The notes: generated by a model from the sequence alone, not told the origin. A stretch of 64,000 bases of DNA from Bacillota bacterium (GCA_023395555.1 JAEWYQ010000070.1:120084-184083); one strand, 5' to 3'; counted from the first letter of the stretch, positions 18,885 to 28,031 are shown. Made by a program: numbers and translations.

Positions 18885-19171
18885 CTATAACATCCTCTAC
18901 CCTTTTGCTTCCCCAGCTTCTTCCTCTGGATAATACCTTCTCCAGTACTAACCTTTTCAAGAATAGCAAATATTAGTGAAAATGTCAACTCTTTTTTAAT
19001 ATTTTCACAACTTCCCTGTCATAGTGCACTAATCACCTCGCTTAAAACAAGGTTTTTGTCTCCGTTTTTCGCCATGTTTTGCATTAAACACTACATATAG
19101 TTATAAATTTTTGGCACATACAACAAATAGACCCGTCCCACAGGAACCTCTTGCTATCCGGGAAATGCCTT
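18885..19171. other. Intergenic region with no recognised feature
   Basis: AT-rich spacer between the terminator and the convergent galE gene. The open frames here are short, lack ribosome sites and show no family resemblance. No hairpin with a T tract after galE was obvious. Confidence 0.5.
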
Positions 19172-20185
19172 TTATCCCTGATATCCCTTGGGATATTTGC
19201 TCTGCCAGCGGTAGGAATCCTCGCACATCCTGTGAATTCCCTTCTCCGCCTTCCAGCCAAGCTCCTCCCACGCCTTCGTGGGGTCCGCATAGGATGCCGC
19301 AATATCTCCCGGTCTCCTGGATTCAATCACATAGGGCAGCTCCCTGCCGCAGGCTTTTTCATAATTATGAATAATCTCCAGCACACTGTAGCCGACGCCG
19401 GTTCCCAGGTTATAAGTGACCAGCCCGGGGTTCTTCTCCAGCTTCTCAATCGCCTTAATATGCCCTAATGCCAGATCCACTACATGGATGTAGTCTCTGA
19501 CACCGGTTCCGTCCGGGGTATCGTAGTCATTGCCGAAGACATGGATCTTCTCCAGCTCTCCAATGGCGACCTTCGCCACATAGGGCACTAGGTTGTTGGG
19601 AATTCCATTGGGGTCCTCTCCGATTTCCCCGCTTTCATGAGCTCCGATGGGATTAAAGTAACGCAGGATCGCAATATTCCAGGAAGCGTCGGACTTATAA
19701 AGATCCCGGAGCATATCCTCGATCATCAGCTTGGTACGCCCGTAGGGATTAGTTGCAGACAGGGGCATATCCTCTGTCACCGGCACCTTCTCCGGATCGC
19801 CGTATACGGTAGCGGAGGAGGAAAACACCAGATTCTTCACGCCAAATTCCTGCATCACCTCAAGGAGGGTGATGGTCCCGCTCAGGTTATTCCTGAAGTA
19901 CTGGAGCGGTATCCTGCAGGATTCCCCCACCGCCTTCAGTCCGGCAAAATGAATAACGGAATCAATCTTTTCCTTTTCAAAGATTTCTCTAAGCTTCTCT
20001 TTATCCAGAATATCCGCCTCGTAAAAGGATATCTTTGCCCCGGTCAAACGCTCCACCCTGCGTACGGATTCCGTACTGGAATTGCTCAGGTTGTCTACCC
20101 CCACCACATCATAGCCGGAATTCAGCAGCTCCAGATTGGTATGGCTGGCAATGTATCCGGCTCCTCCTGTCACTAATATCTTCAT
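19172..20185 (-). CDS. galE: UDP-glucose 4-epimerase
   Basis: 337 residues from the ATG at 20183-20185, which follows AAGGAGACG; the frame is open further upstream but without a ribosome site. It is an extended short-chain dehydrogenase: NAD-binding MKILVTGGAGYIASH at the N terminus, catalytic serine region VFSSSATVYGD, and YGRTK with the Tyr-x-x-x-Lys pair. It interconverts UDP-glucose and UDP-galactose for galactose use and envelope polysaccharide synthesis. It is monocistronic here. Confidence 0.97.
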   Translation of the reverse strand: MKILVTGGAGYIASHTNLELLNSGYDVVGVDNLSNSSTESVRRVERLTGAKISFYEADILDKEKLREIFEKEKIDSVIHFAGLKAVGESCRIPLQYFRNNLSGTITLLEVMQEFGVKNLVFSSSATVYGDPEKVPVTEDMPLSATNPYGRTKLMIEDMLRDLYKSDASWNIAILRYFNPIGAHESGEIGEDPNGIPNNLVPYVAKVAIGELEKIHVFGNDYDTPDGTGVRDYIHVVDLALGHIKAIEKLEKNPGLVTYNLGTGVGYSVLEIIHNYEKACGRELPYVIESRRPGDIAASYADPTKAWEELGWKAEKGIHRMCEDSYRWQSKYPKGYQG

Positions 20186-20415
20186 ATCGAGCGTCTCCTT
20201 TTCTTTACTTGTTTTATAATATTCTATCCCATTCCCTTGTTTTTGCAACTGTTTTTTATCCACGTGTCTTTTTGTTGCTGCAAAATCTCCATAATTACTT
20301 GCATTCCTATATAAAATCATTTATCCTAACTATAGGAAATGACATAAAACAGCGTCCTTTGGCAGGGACAAGACATGCAGGAATGCGAAAGACAAGGGAA
20401 GCAAGGGTATGGTGA

Positions 20416-21183
20416 TTGACTTTGGACAAGCAGTTGTTTTTACAAGTCTGTGACGAGGTAATCGGACAGCGCCAGGGAATGAACGGAATCGGCACTCTGG
20501 GAGAGAAAACCGTTCATTCGGTATTAAAATCCTATCTTTCCCCGGATTTTCTGAATCACGAAATAAGGGTCGGCGGTTTTGTTGCGGATATCTGTACCGG
20601 AAATGAGATTCTGGAGATACAGACCCGTAACTTTGACAAGCTGCGGAGAAAGCTTTCTGTTTTTCTGGAGCTTTTCCCCGTAACCATTGTCTATCCTATC
20701 CCCGGTACCAAATGGATTCGATGGATTAATCCACAGACCGGTGAGATTAGTCCACGCCGGAAATCCCCCAGAACCGGCTCCCCTTATTCTATTTTCCCGG
20801 AGCTGTATAAGATCAAGCAGCACCTGGTGCATCCCAATCTGCGGTTGAAAATCATTATTATGGATCTGGAGGAATACCGTTTCCTGGATGGCTGGAGCCA
20901 GGATAAGAAAAAGGGATCTACCCGGAGTGACCGCATTCCCACGGAGCTGGTGGACGAGATCTCCATCGGAGGCCTCTGTGATTACCAGCTCTTAATACCG
21001 GAGACCTTGGAGGAGGAATTTACCGCCAGAGATTATAAAACGGCCTCCCGCCTGCCCCTTGGGCACTCCCAGACAGCCCTTCATGTCCTGAATTATGTGG
21101 GGGCTGTGGAGCGGGTCGGCAAGAAAGGCCGGGCCTATCTTTACCGGCGCATCCCTCCCCCGGCTGCTTCAGAAACCCGGTAA
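20416..21183 (+). CDS. Unnamed protein with PD-(D/E)xK nuclease-like N-terminus and winged-helix tail
   Basis: 255 residues from a TTG start (AAGGG upstream); a second TTG two codons later is possible. I do not recognise a named family. The N-terminal half has the order expected of a restriction-endonuclease-like fold: a helix with a conserved glutamate (GIGTLGEKTVHSVLKSYL), strands with an aspartate (GGFVADICTG) and then EILEIQTRNFDKL, where an ExQ occupies the place of the usual (D/E)xK. The C-terminal region (ASRLPLGHSQTALHVLNYVGAVERVGKKGRAYLYRR) looks like a winged helix, though I split it only for description. Activity cannot be claimed because the usual lysine is absent. Confidence 0.8.
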   Translation: MTLDKQLFLQVCDEVIGQRQGMNGIGTLGEKTVHSVLKSYLSPDFLNHEIRVGGFVADICTGNEILEIQTRNFDKLRRKLSVFLELFPVTIVYPIPGTKWIRWINPQTGEISPRRKSPRTGSPYSIFPELYKIKQHLVHPNLRLKIIIMDLEEYRFLDGWSQDKKKGSTRSDRIPTELVDEISIGGLCDYQLLIPETLEEEFTARDYKTASRLPLGHSQTALHVLNYVGAVERVGKKGRAYLYRRIPPPAASETR

Positions 21184-21273
21184 GACAGCGTACGGTTCCC
21201 TGTTCACGGAACAGGCACCATCGCTTCTATAAAGAACACAATCTAGCAAATAATATGATCGGAGGAAATCATT

Positions 21274-22266
21274 ATGAGTGAGCTTCAGGATACGAACATG
21301 GAGGAAACAAAAGAATTAAACGCACCCATCCCGGAGGAGGTTCCTGCCGCCGAGCCCGAGCCGATTCCGTCCATGGATGATTTTAAAGAAGAAATCTCCC
21401 GTTCCTTTAAGAAAATACAGGAGGGGGATATTCTGAAAGGTACTGTAATCGGGATCTCCGAGACCGAAGTGATCCTTGATCTGGGCTATTATACCGAAGG
21501 CATCATCAAGCTGGAGGAACTGAGCAATGATCCCAGCTTCTCCATCAAAGCGGATGTTACTCTGGGCGAAGAAATCTCCGCAACGGTTCTTCGGGAGGAC
21601 GACGGACACGGCAATATTTTATTATCCCGCAAGCAGGCGGACGATATCCTGGCATGGGACCAGCTTAAGGAAGCCATGGATAACCGTAAAGTCTTCAAGG
21701 TCAAGATTGCCCAGGCTGTAAAGTCAGGTGTTACCGCATATCTTCTCGGCGTGCGTGCCTTCATCCCCGCCTCCCATCTGGCATTAACCTACGTGGAGAA
21801 GCCGGAAGAATGGGTGGGCAGGGAGCTTGATGTTATTGTAATCACCGCCTCCGCCGAAGACAAGAAGCTGGTGCTTTCCGCCAGGGAAGTAGCCCGTGAC
21901 CTGGAGAAAAAGGACAGAACCAGCAAAATCTCCCGTCTCCAGGCTGGAATCGTCACCACCGGCGTGGTGGAAAAGATCGCCCCTTACGGCGCTTTTGTCA
22001 ATATCGGGGAAGGTCTGACGGGCCTGCTGCATATTTCCCAGATCTGCGGAAGGAGAATCAAATCTCCCAGTGAAGTGATCAAGGAAGGCGAGACCGTCAC
22101 CGTAAAGATTCTGGAAGTGAAGGACGGCAAGATCAGCCTGAGCATGAAGGCGGTAGAAGAAGCGGAGGAAGTACTGGAATCCGCCGAAGAAGTTCCTTCC
22201 ACCTACTCCACCGGAGAAGAAGCAACTACCGGCCTGGCCGCACTGTTAAAAAATATTAAGCTGTAA
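21274..22266 (+). CDS. S1-domain RNA-binding protein (RpsA-like)
   Basis: 330 residues with an acidic, proline-rich N-terminal tail (about 1-45) and three S1 OB-fold repeats: GDILKGTVIGISETEVILDL, a middle one (FKVKIAQAVKSGVTAYLLGV), and TTGVVEKIAPYGAFVNIGEG with LLHISQI. An acidic tail follows. Such three- or four-repeat proteins in Firmicutes resemble ribosomal protein S1 and bind mRNA, but lack the full six-repeat architecture. A GGAGG ribosome site lies before the ATG. It is probably monocistronic; the hairpin at 22290-22345 lies just downstream. Confidence 0.93.
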   Translation: MSELQDTNMEETKELNAPIPEEVPAAEPEPIPSMDDFKEEISRSFKKIQEGDILKGTVIGISETEVILDLGYYTEGIIKLEELSNDPSFSIKADVTLGEEISATVLREDDGHGNILLSRKQADDILAWDQLKEAMDNRKVFKVKIAQAVKSGVTAYLLGVRAFIPASHLALTYVEKPEEWVGRELDVIVITASAEDKKLVLSAREVARDLEKKDRTSKISRLQAGIVTTGVVEKIAPYGAFVNIGEGLTGLLHISQICGRRIKSPSEVIKEGETVTVKILEVKDGKISLSMKAVEEAEEVLESAEEVPSTYSTGEEATTGLAALLKNIKL

Positions 22267-22289
22267 CAGCATAAAAAAGCCTAAAACAA

Positions 22290-22345
22290 AAGGATACCGG
22301 AGGTATCAAAGATCATAATGTATCTTTGATACCTCCGGTATCCTT
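22290..22345 (-). terminator. Perfect 24-bp hairpin terminator for the alarmone synthetase operon
   Basis: Two 24-base arms (22290-22313 and 22322-22345) are perfectly complementary around an eight-base loop. On the minus strand the stem is followed by TTTTGTTTTAGG, so it should stop transcription from 22370; it may act on the S1 gene as well. Confidence 0.85.
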
Positions 22346-22369
22346 AATGAATCATATAACCATAACCCC

Positions 22370-22945
22370 TTAATATGGCAGCAGCTCCAAAATATACAGA
22401 ATAAGAAAAGCAATTCCGCTGACACTGATCAGATTAAATACAAATAAAAACCAGAGAAGCGTCTGATTCTTCCTCAGCTTCCCCTCCAGCCTCTCAACCT
22501 GTCCGGTCAGCTCTGCCTGGCTCTGGGTATGGCTCTGTTTCTGAAGCTCGATCAAAAGCTCTGAAATACGATTCACCACATTCCTGTCCAATCCCTCCAG
22601 CTGCTCCCCGGCATACGCCTGATTCACCTTAATCAGCTCCAGTTCAGACAATACTCTTCCCACCGCATCCTTACTGAGCTCATTCATCAGCGCGATTTCC
22701 TTCTCCCCCTGCTCCTTCAGATAGGTGAGATCCAGGGCCGCCTGGATATTCATAGGGGACTGCTCTGACGCTATTCGTGTTCCCGCTTTGCTGCCGGAAT
22801 ACTCCGACAGCCATTTCTTATAGATCTCCAGGGTATCCTGGTATTCTGCCAGCCTTCGCTCATACGCCGCCGTAACCTCCTGGAGCTCCTCTCGTTTCTT
22901 TCCCCCAGCATCCTTTGGACTGGGTAAACTAAATGGTAAGTTCAT
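22370..22945 (-). CDS. Coiled-coil protein with C-terminal membrane anchor, partner of RelA/SpoT-domain gene
   Basis: 191 residues, no named family recognised. Residues about 15-160 are strongly helical with heptad-like patterns (EELQEVTAAYERRLAEYQDTL; QVERLEGKLRKNQ). The C terminus has one hydrophobic segment, LLWFLFVFNLISVSGIAFLIL, that should anchor it in the membrane with the coil in the cytoplasm. It starts 15 bases after the alarmone synthetase gene and shares its terminator, so they are co-expressed. A scaffold or regulator that tethers the synthetase to the membrane is a plausible inference. Confidence 0.8.
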   Translation of the reverse strand: MNLPFSLPSPKDAGGKKREELQEVTAAYERRLAEYQDTLEIYKKWLSEYSGSKAGTRIASEQSPMNIQAALDLTYLKEQGEKEIALMNELSKDAVGRVLSELELIKVNQAYAGEQLEGLDRNVVNRISELLIELQKQSHTQSQAELTGQVERLEGKLRKNQTLLWFLFVFNLISVSGIAFLILYILELLPY

Positions 22946-22960
22946 TCTATCTCTCCTTCG

Positions 22961-23764
22961 TTATACCCGGAAGCCAAACAAAAATCGCTTCCTCTCCCGT
23001 TTCTCAGCGGATTCCTCTGCCATCTCCTTCGCTTCAACAGCCTGTCCTTCTTCTTCCTCAATCACCATTCCGAAGGATTCCGCCACCACCGATTTATAGG
23101 AGGTGATCAGCTCCTCCTGATAGGTTCCTATCTGCTCCTTACTAAATCGCTTGATCTCTTCATTCAGGGACAGCATCTTCTGATCCAGATATGCTACGAT
23201 CTCAGAGCACTCCCTCAATTCCTTTTGGATATGTTCCGGCGCATTCCCCTCAAATTTGTAATAGATCTTATGTTCCAGACTCGCCCAGAAATCCATCGCT
23301 ATGGTTCTGATCTGAATCTCAACTTTTGTCTCCACGGTGCGGTCCGTCAGAAATACGGGAATGGAGATAATCATATGGTAACTGGTGTAGCCATTCTCCT
23401 TGGGGCAGGTAATATAATCCTTCACCTTCAGCACCTTGATATCCTCCTGCCTGGAGATCAAGTCCGCGATCCGGTAAATATCGGAAGTAAAAGAGCAGAT
23501 AATACGAATTCCGGCAACATCGTTGACATACTTGATGATGTTCTCAACCGACAGCTCCTTCTGATTATGGCGAAGCTTTTTCGCAATACTCTGAGGTGTC
23601 TTTATTCTAGATGTAATATGCTCAATCGGATTATACTGATGAGCCAATTTAAATTCATTATTCAAAATTTCAAGCCTTGTATTTACCTGCTTCAGTGCTG
23701 CATCGTACAACAGCAGCGCAGCACTCCACTCCTCCGCCTCATCATAAAACATGGGGAGATCCAT
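22961..23764 (-). CDS. Small alarmone synthetase (RelA/SpoT-domain GTP pyrophosphokinase)
   Basis: 267 residues. Synthetase-domain features: SRIKTPQSIAKKLRHN, VNDVAGIRIICSF (catalytic metal Asp region), YITCPKENGYTSYHMII (G-loop and the GTP-contacting Tyr), VEIQIRTIAMDFWASLEHKI (second catalytic Glu). It transfers pyrophosphate from ATP to GDP or GTP to make (p)ppGpp. There is no HD hydrolase domain and no TGS/ACT regulatory domain, so it belongs to the small RelQ/RelP-like class. The C-terminal 60 residues are acidic then basic. Transcribed with a membrane coiled-coil partner. Whether it is a housekeeping enzyme or a toxin-like variant cannot be decided. Confidence 0.92.
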   Translation of the reverse strand: MDLPMFYDEAEEWSAALLLYDAALKQVNTRLEILNNEFKLAHQYNPIEHITSRIKTPQSIAKKLRHNQKELSVENIIKYVNDVAGIRIICSFTSDIYRIADLISRQEDIKVLKVKDYITCPKENGYTSYHMIISIPVFLTDRTVETKVEIQIRTIAMDFWASLEHKIYYKFEGNAPEHIQKELRECSEIVAYLDQKMLSLNEEIKRFSKEQIGTYQEELITSYKSVVAESFGMVIEEEEGQAVEAKEMAEESAEKRERKRFLFGFRV

Positions 23765-23987
23765 TTCATCACAACCTTTGTATTATATAGTCTGTCTAAT
23801 ATTACACTCTTTTTTGTTCATATTTTGTTCATTTTTATTATAATTCTTATTGTATCACAGAATTGTGAACAATTCTTTAAGATTCCAAAAGCTTAATGAA
23901 AAATTAATTATTTTGACATACATGGGGAAAGCCCATGTTGATCTGTTACAGAGAAATTACAAATGTTAAAACTTTATAAAAAATGTA

Positions 23988-24017
23988 TTGACAATTCATA
24001 CAATTCATGCTTATAAT
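23988..24017 (+). promoter_or_regulatory. Sigma-A promoter of leader peptide and ABC exporter
   Basis: TTGACA (23988-23993), 18-base spacer, TATAAT (24012-24017). Transcription would start near 24024, some 30 bases before the leader ORF. A small palindrome (ACATGGG...CCCATGT, 23920-23938) lies further upstream. Confidence 0.85.
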
Positions 24018-24052
24018 AATTGCAGACTATAAAAGAAAGTGAGGTAAAGCAA

Positions 24053-24148
24053 ATGATCAGTAACATGAAATTTAGAACAGCGATATTAAATAACAATTTC
24101 ATATGCAGTTCGTTATGTGATATTACCTCACGCATTCAAGAAGAATAG
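24053..24148 (+). CDS. Putative leader peptide (31 aa) upstream of ABC exporter
   Basis: A 31-codon ORF beginning MISNMKFRTAILNNNF and ending ITSRIQEE, with GTGAGGTAA (24039-24047) as ribosome site. The same nine bases are perfectly complementary to TTACCTCAC at 24123-24131 near the ORF's 3' end, so the untranslated RNA could fold back on its own ribosome site. The ORF lies between a strong promoter and an intrinsic terminator (24226-24255) in front of a BmrCD-like exporter. In Bacillus subtilis the small bmrB ORF plays a leader role in ribosome-mediated attenuation of bmrCD; a similar role is inferred here. Confidence 0.65.
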   Translation: MISNMKFRTAILNNNFICSSLCDITSRIQEE

Positions 24149-24225
24149 CTGTGATTCTGTATCTCTCCCCGCCCCTGCTGCCAGCGGAGGAAAAGAAAAA
24201 GAATTCGTTAAATTTTTGATTATTT

Positions 24226-24255
24226 GCCGTGGTATTATCATACCGCGGCTTTTTT
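24226..24255 (+). terminator. Intrinsic terminator in exporter leader (attenuator)
   Basis: GCCGTGGTAT (24226-24235), tetraloop TATC, ATACCGCGGC (24240-24249), then TTTTTT. It lies between the leader ORF and the ABC genes, so full-length mRNA requires read-through or the weaker second promoter candidate near 24287-24315 (TTGACC, 17 bases, TAAGAT). Confidence 0.9.
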
Positions 24256-24389
24256 GCATTTTCTGGAATATGTCTGTATTATAAAATTGACCTGATTACA
24301 AGATTGACCTAAGATGGCGTATAGCGCTGGTATTATGTTTTTTTGAAGACATGGAACGAGCCTGTCTTTTGGTTGGGAACGGAGGAGTT

Positions 24390-26159
24390 ATGAAAAAGAT
24401 TTCAAGTTATATTTTAAGGTACTGGTATGCTTATATTTTTGCGATTTTATGCATTATCATAGCAGTATCTCTCGACATGCTGTCACCGCAGGTAACAAAG
24501 CGGATTATAGATGATGTAATCGTAGGCAGGGAGCTGGGGCTTTTGCCGAGGCTGCTTCTGCTGATCCTCATCATCGGTGTAGGAAGATGTATCTTCCAAT
24601 ATGTAAAGGAATTGGTCTTTGACCTGGTAAGCTCAAAAATCACAGTGAATATCCGGAGGGACTTATTTAATCATATCCAGAGTCTGTCCCTGAACTTCTT
24701 TGATAAGAATAACACCGGAGAACTGATGTCCAGGGTAAAGGATGATGTTGACCGTATCTGGGCTGCCGTAGGCTTTGTCAGTATGCTGATCATTGAAGTG
24801 GTCATACATACCTGCATCGTATTATACTGCATGTATCATCTAAGCCCCGGGCTGACGTTAATTCCCACCCTTATTCTGCCCGTAGTGGCCTGCCTCGCCT
24901 TCCTCATGGAAAAGAAGCTGGGCAATATTTATGAAGCCATCAGTGAGGAGAATGCCAAGCTGAATACCGTGGCGCAGGAGAACCTTGCAGGTGTACGTAC
25001 GGTAAAGGCTTTTGCAAGGGAGAAGCATGAGATTACCAAGTTTCTCTCCCATAACAAACGTTACTATGATCTGAATATGCGGCAATCCAAGGTGTTCATT
25101 AAGCTGTATCCCTATTTTCAGTTTATCACCAAGCTGCTGCCGGTGCTTATTATCCTGTTCGGCGGCTACCAGGTGATCGAAGGGGAGATTACTCTGGGTA
25201 CCCTGGGGGCCTTTGCTGAGTATTCCACCAATATTGTATGGCCTATGGAAATGCTTGGCTGGTTATCCAATGACTTTGCCGCCGCTGTTGCATCGGTTAA
25301 GAGAATTAAGAAAATCTATGCAGAGAAGCCCATGATCAGGGAAGCGGAAACTCCGGTCGTTCTGGAAAAGGTAAAGGGCTCTGTCTGTTTTGATCAGGTC
25401 TCCTTTTCCCTTGCGGAGAAAAACATCCTGTCCGATATCAGCTTTGACCTGGCAGCGGGCAAAACCATCGGAATTATGGGCGCTACAGGAACAGGCAAGA
25501 GCTCCATTATCAACCTGCTCCAGCGTTTTTACGATACGACACAGGGCAGGATCTTCCTGGACGGCGTAGATATCCGGGAACTGACCCTGCATCAGCTTCG
25601 CCAGAGTATCTCTCTGGTTATGCAGGATGTCTTCCTCTTCTCTGACACCATCAGTGAGAATGTGAAGCTGGGCAAGCGGAATCTGGTATGCGACAAGGCC
25701 GTTGCGGAGGCTGCAGCCAACGCCCAGGCAAGCGAATTTATCGAGCGCATGGAAGAACAATATGAAACCATCGTGGGTGAACGCGGCGTCGGGCTCTCCG
25801 GCGGGCAAAAGCAGCGAATCAGCATTGCCAGAGCCCTTGCTAAAAAGGCCCCGATTCTGGTGCTGGATGACTCCACCTCCGCCCTCGATATGGAAACCGA
25901 GCTTATGATACAGCGGTCCCTGTCCCAGATTGAGGCTACCAAGATCATCATCGCCCACCGTATCTCCGCGGTACGCAACGCGGATGAGATCATTATTCTG
26001 GACGGCGGCAGAATTGCGGAACGCGGTACCCATGACAGCCTGTTACAAAATAAAAGCTATTACTATAACACATATATGGCGCAGTACGGAGATTATCTGG
26101 AACCCCCGGAAGGCTCTGATTCTGTGTCCGACGAAAGGAAGGTGGCTACATGTCAATAA
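24390..26159 (+). CDS. Heterodimeric ABC multidrug exporter subunit, BmrC-like
   Basis: About 589 residues from the ATG at 24390 (GGAGGAGTT before it); an upstream in-frame ATG at 24351 lacks a ribosome site. Six-helix export domain, then an ATPase domain with Walker A GATGTGKSS, canonical signature LSGGQKQR, and Walker B ILVLDDSTSALD, where aspartate replaces the catalytic glutamate. That degenerate ATP site is the mark of one subunit of heterodimeric type IV exporters. The partner overlaps by ten bases. The family exports drugs and lipophilic compounds; the inducing compound here is unknown. Confidence 0.93.
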   Translation: MKKISSYILRYWYAYIFAILCIIIAVSLDMLSPQVTKRIIDDVIVGRELGLLPRLLLLILIIGVGRCIFQYVKELVFDLVSSKITVNIRRDLFNHIQSLSLNFFDKNNTGELMSRVKDDVDRIWAAVGFVSMLIIEVVIHTCIVLYCMYHLSPGLTLIPTLILPVVACLAFLMEKKLGNIYEAISEENAKLNTVAQENLAGVRTVKAFAREKHEITKFLSHNKRYYDLNMRQSKVFIKLYPYFQFITKLLPVLIILFGGYQVIEGEITLGTLGAFAEYSTNIVWPMEMLGWLSNDFAAAVASVKRIKKIYAEKPMIREAETPVVLEKVKGSVCFDQVSFSLAEKNILSDISFDLAAGKTIGIMGATGTGKSSIINLLQRFYDTTQGRIFLDGVDIRELTLHQLRQSISLVMQDVFLFSDTISENVKLGKRNLVCDKAVAEAAANAQASEFIERMEEQYETIVGERGVGLSGGQKQRISIARALAKKAPILVLDDSTSALDMETELMIQRSLSQIEATKIIIAHRISAVRNADEIIILDGGRIAERGTHDSLLQNKSYYYNTYMAQYGDYLEPPEGSDSVSDERKVATCQ

Positions 26160-27931
26160 ATGCCATCAAAGAAGATGAATACTTACAAAGTGTCAGCAAA
26201 AAGGTCACCCTGACCCGGCTGTTCCGTTATATGCTGGCTTATAAAGGACCGATTACTGCGGTTATCCTGATTATGCTTTCAACCGTAACCATATCCATTG
26301 TGAATCCCCTTATTATCGACCGGGCTATTGATGTCCATATCGCAGGAAAGGATGTAAAGGGTCTGCTTAAGCTCAGCATCTTTGCTCTCACACTGAATGT
26401 GACCTTTGTCGGCCTGGTAAAGCTTCGGATGTATCTTATGGCAAAGATCTCTAACAATGTTCTGCTTACCATCCGCCAGGAGCTTTACACCCATATCCAG
26501 AAGCTGAGCTTCAGTTTCTTCGACAGCCGGCCTACGGGTAAGATTCTTGCAAGAATCATCGGTGATGTCAACTCGCTGAAGGATGTGCTGTCCAACAGTG
26601 TTACCACACTGATTCCGGACTTTGTTACCCTTGTGGCCGTAGTGGTTATCATGGTGATTATTAACTGGAAGCTGGCGGTGGCCTCCCTGGTCTCCCTTCC
26701 CATTATGGCCCTGGGTCTATGGTATATCCAGACCCGTTCCCATAAAAGATGGCAGATTCACAGAAAGAAGAGCTCCAATCTCAATGCCTTTATTCATGAA
26801 GATCTTTCCGGAATGAGGATTATTCAGAGCTTTACTGCAGAGGAGGAGACGGAAGAAGCCTTTGAACAGCTGCTGAAGGAGCACCGGGATTCCTTTATCA
26901 ATGCTATTGTCTTAAACGATGCCTTTGGTTCTGTCATCGACTTCAGCTGGGGTCTTGGCACCATCGCCATGTATTTCGTGGCAGTAAGGGTAATGGGCAT
27001 TGACGGGGGAAATGTGGGTACCTTGATTGCATTTTCCATGTATATTAATATGTTCTGGCGCCCCATTATGAACCTGAGCAATTTCTACAACCAGCTGATC
27101 ACCAATATCAGCGGAGCGGAACGGATCTTTGACATTATGGACACCAGGCCGGAGATCGCCGATTCCCTGAATGTAGCTGAACTGCCGGAGATCCAGGGTG
27201 AAGTGGAATTCGATCATGTATCCTTTGCGTATGACGCTGACACTCAGGTCTTAAATGATGTAAGCTTCCGGATCAAGCCCGGTGAGACCATTGCTCTGGT
27301 AGGTCCCACCGGTGCCGGAAAGACCACCATCGTCAATCTTATCAGCCGCTTTTATGATATTCAGAAAGGCAATATCTACATCGACGGCTACAATATTAAG
27401 GATGTATCCATTGAAAGCTTAAGAAAACAGATGGGCATCATGACTCAGGATAATTTCCTGTTCTCCGGCACGATTGCGGATAATATCCGCTACGGCAAGC
27501 TGGATGCAACGGATGAGGAGATTATTGCCGCCGCCAAGGCAGTGAATGCCCACGACTTCATTATGAATATGGAGAAGGGCTATGAAACTGAGCTGAAGGA
27601 GCGGGGCGCAGGGTTATCCATTGGTCAGCGACAGCTGCTGGCCTTTGCAAGAACCATGGTATCCATGCCTAAGATTCTTATTCTGGATGAAGCTACCTCA
27701 AGCATTGACACCCATACGGAACTGTTGGTGCAGCAGGGAATTGAGGCCCTGCTGAAGGGAAGAACCTCCTTTGTCATTGCACACCGGTTATCCACGATCC
27801 GCAAAGCAGACCGTATCTTTGTCATTGATGACGGGGGTATTCAAGAAGAAGGAACCTCGGATGAACTGCTGTCCATGAAGGGGCAATATTATAATTTGTA
27901 TATGGCTCAGTTTAAGAATTTGTCACTGTAA
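26150..27931 (+). CDS. Heterodimeric ABC multidrug exporter subunit, BmrD-like
   Basis: 593 residues: export transmembrane domain and ATPase domain with Walker A GPTGAGKTT, signature LSIGQRQL (second position changed from the canonical LSGGQ), Walker B ILILDEATSSID with catalytic glutamate, and IAHRLST switch. It complements the upstream subunit: together they give one full and one degenerate ATP site. Overlap of ten bases and an AAGGAAGGTGG ribosome site inside the upstream gene indicate coupling. A hairpin follows at 27979-28024. Confidence 0.93.
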   Translation: MSINAIKEDEYLQSVSKKVTLTRLFRYMLAYKGPITAVILIMLSTVTISIVNPLIIDRAIDVHIAGKDVKGLLKLSIFALTLNVTFVGLVKLRMYLMAKISNNVLLTIRQELYTHIQKLSFSFFDSRPTGKILARIIGDVNSLKDVLSNSVTTLIPDFVTLVAVVVIMVIINWKLAVASLVSLPIMALGLWYIQTRSHKRWQIHRKKSSNLNAFIHEDLSGMRIIQSFTAEEETEEAFEQLLKEHRDSFINAIVLNDAFGSVIDFSWGLGTIAMYFVAVRVMGIDGGNVGTLIAFSMYINMFWRPIMNLSNFYNQLITNISGAERIFDIMDTRPEIADSLNVAELPEIQGEVEFDHVSFAYDADTQVLNDVSFRIKPGETIALVGPTGAGKTTIVNLISRFYDIQKGNIYIDGYNIKDVSIESLRKQMGIMTQDNFLFSGTIADNIRYGKLDATDEEIIAAAKAVNAHDFIMNMEKGYETELKERGAGLSIGQRQLLAFARTMVSMPKILILDEATSSIDTHTELLVQQGIEALLKGRTSFVIAHRLSTIRKADRIFVIDDGGIQEEGTSDELLSMKGQYYNLYMAQFKNLSL

Positions 27932-27978
27932 TAAAAGATTCATATTGAAATAGGATTGTGCCCGTACCGGGCACACAT

Positions 27979-28024
27979 AAAACAAGGCCTTCCATGACAG
28001 AATATGCATGGGAGGCCTTGTTTT
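27979..28024. terminator. Hairpin terminator after the ABC exporter operon
   Basis: AAAACAAGGCCTTCCATG (27979-27996) pairs with CATGGGAGGCCTTGTTTT (28007-28024), 18 bp with one G-U wobble. The run of T at its 3' end fits the plus strand, and the A run gives a T tract on the minus strand as well. Confidence 0.85.
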
Positions 28025-28031
28025 GCAAAAG

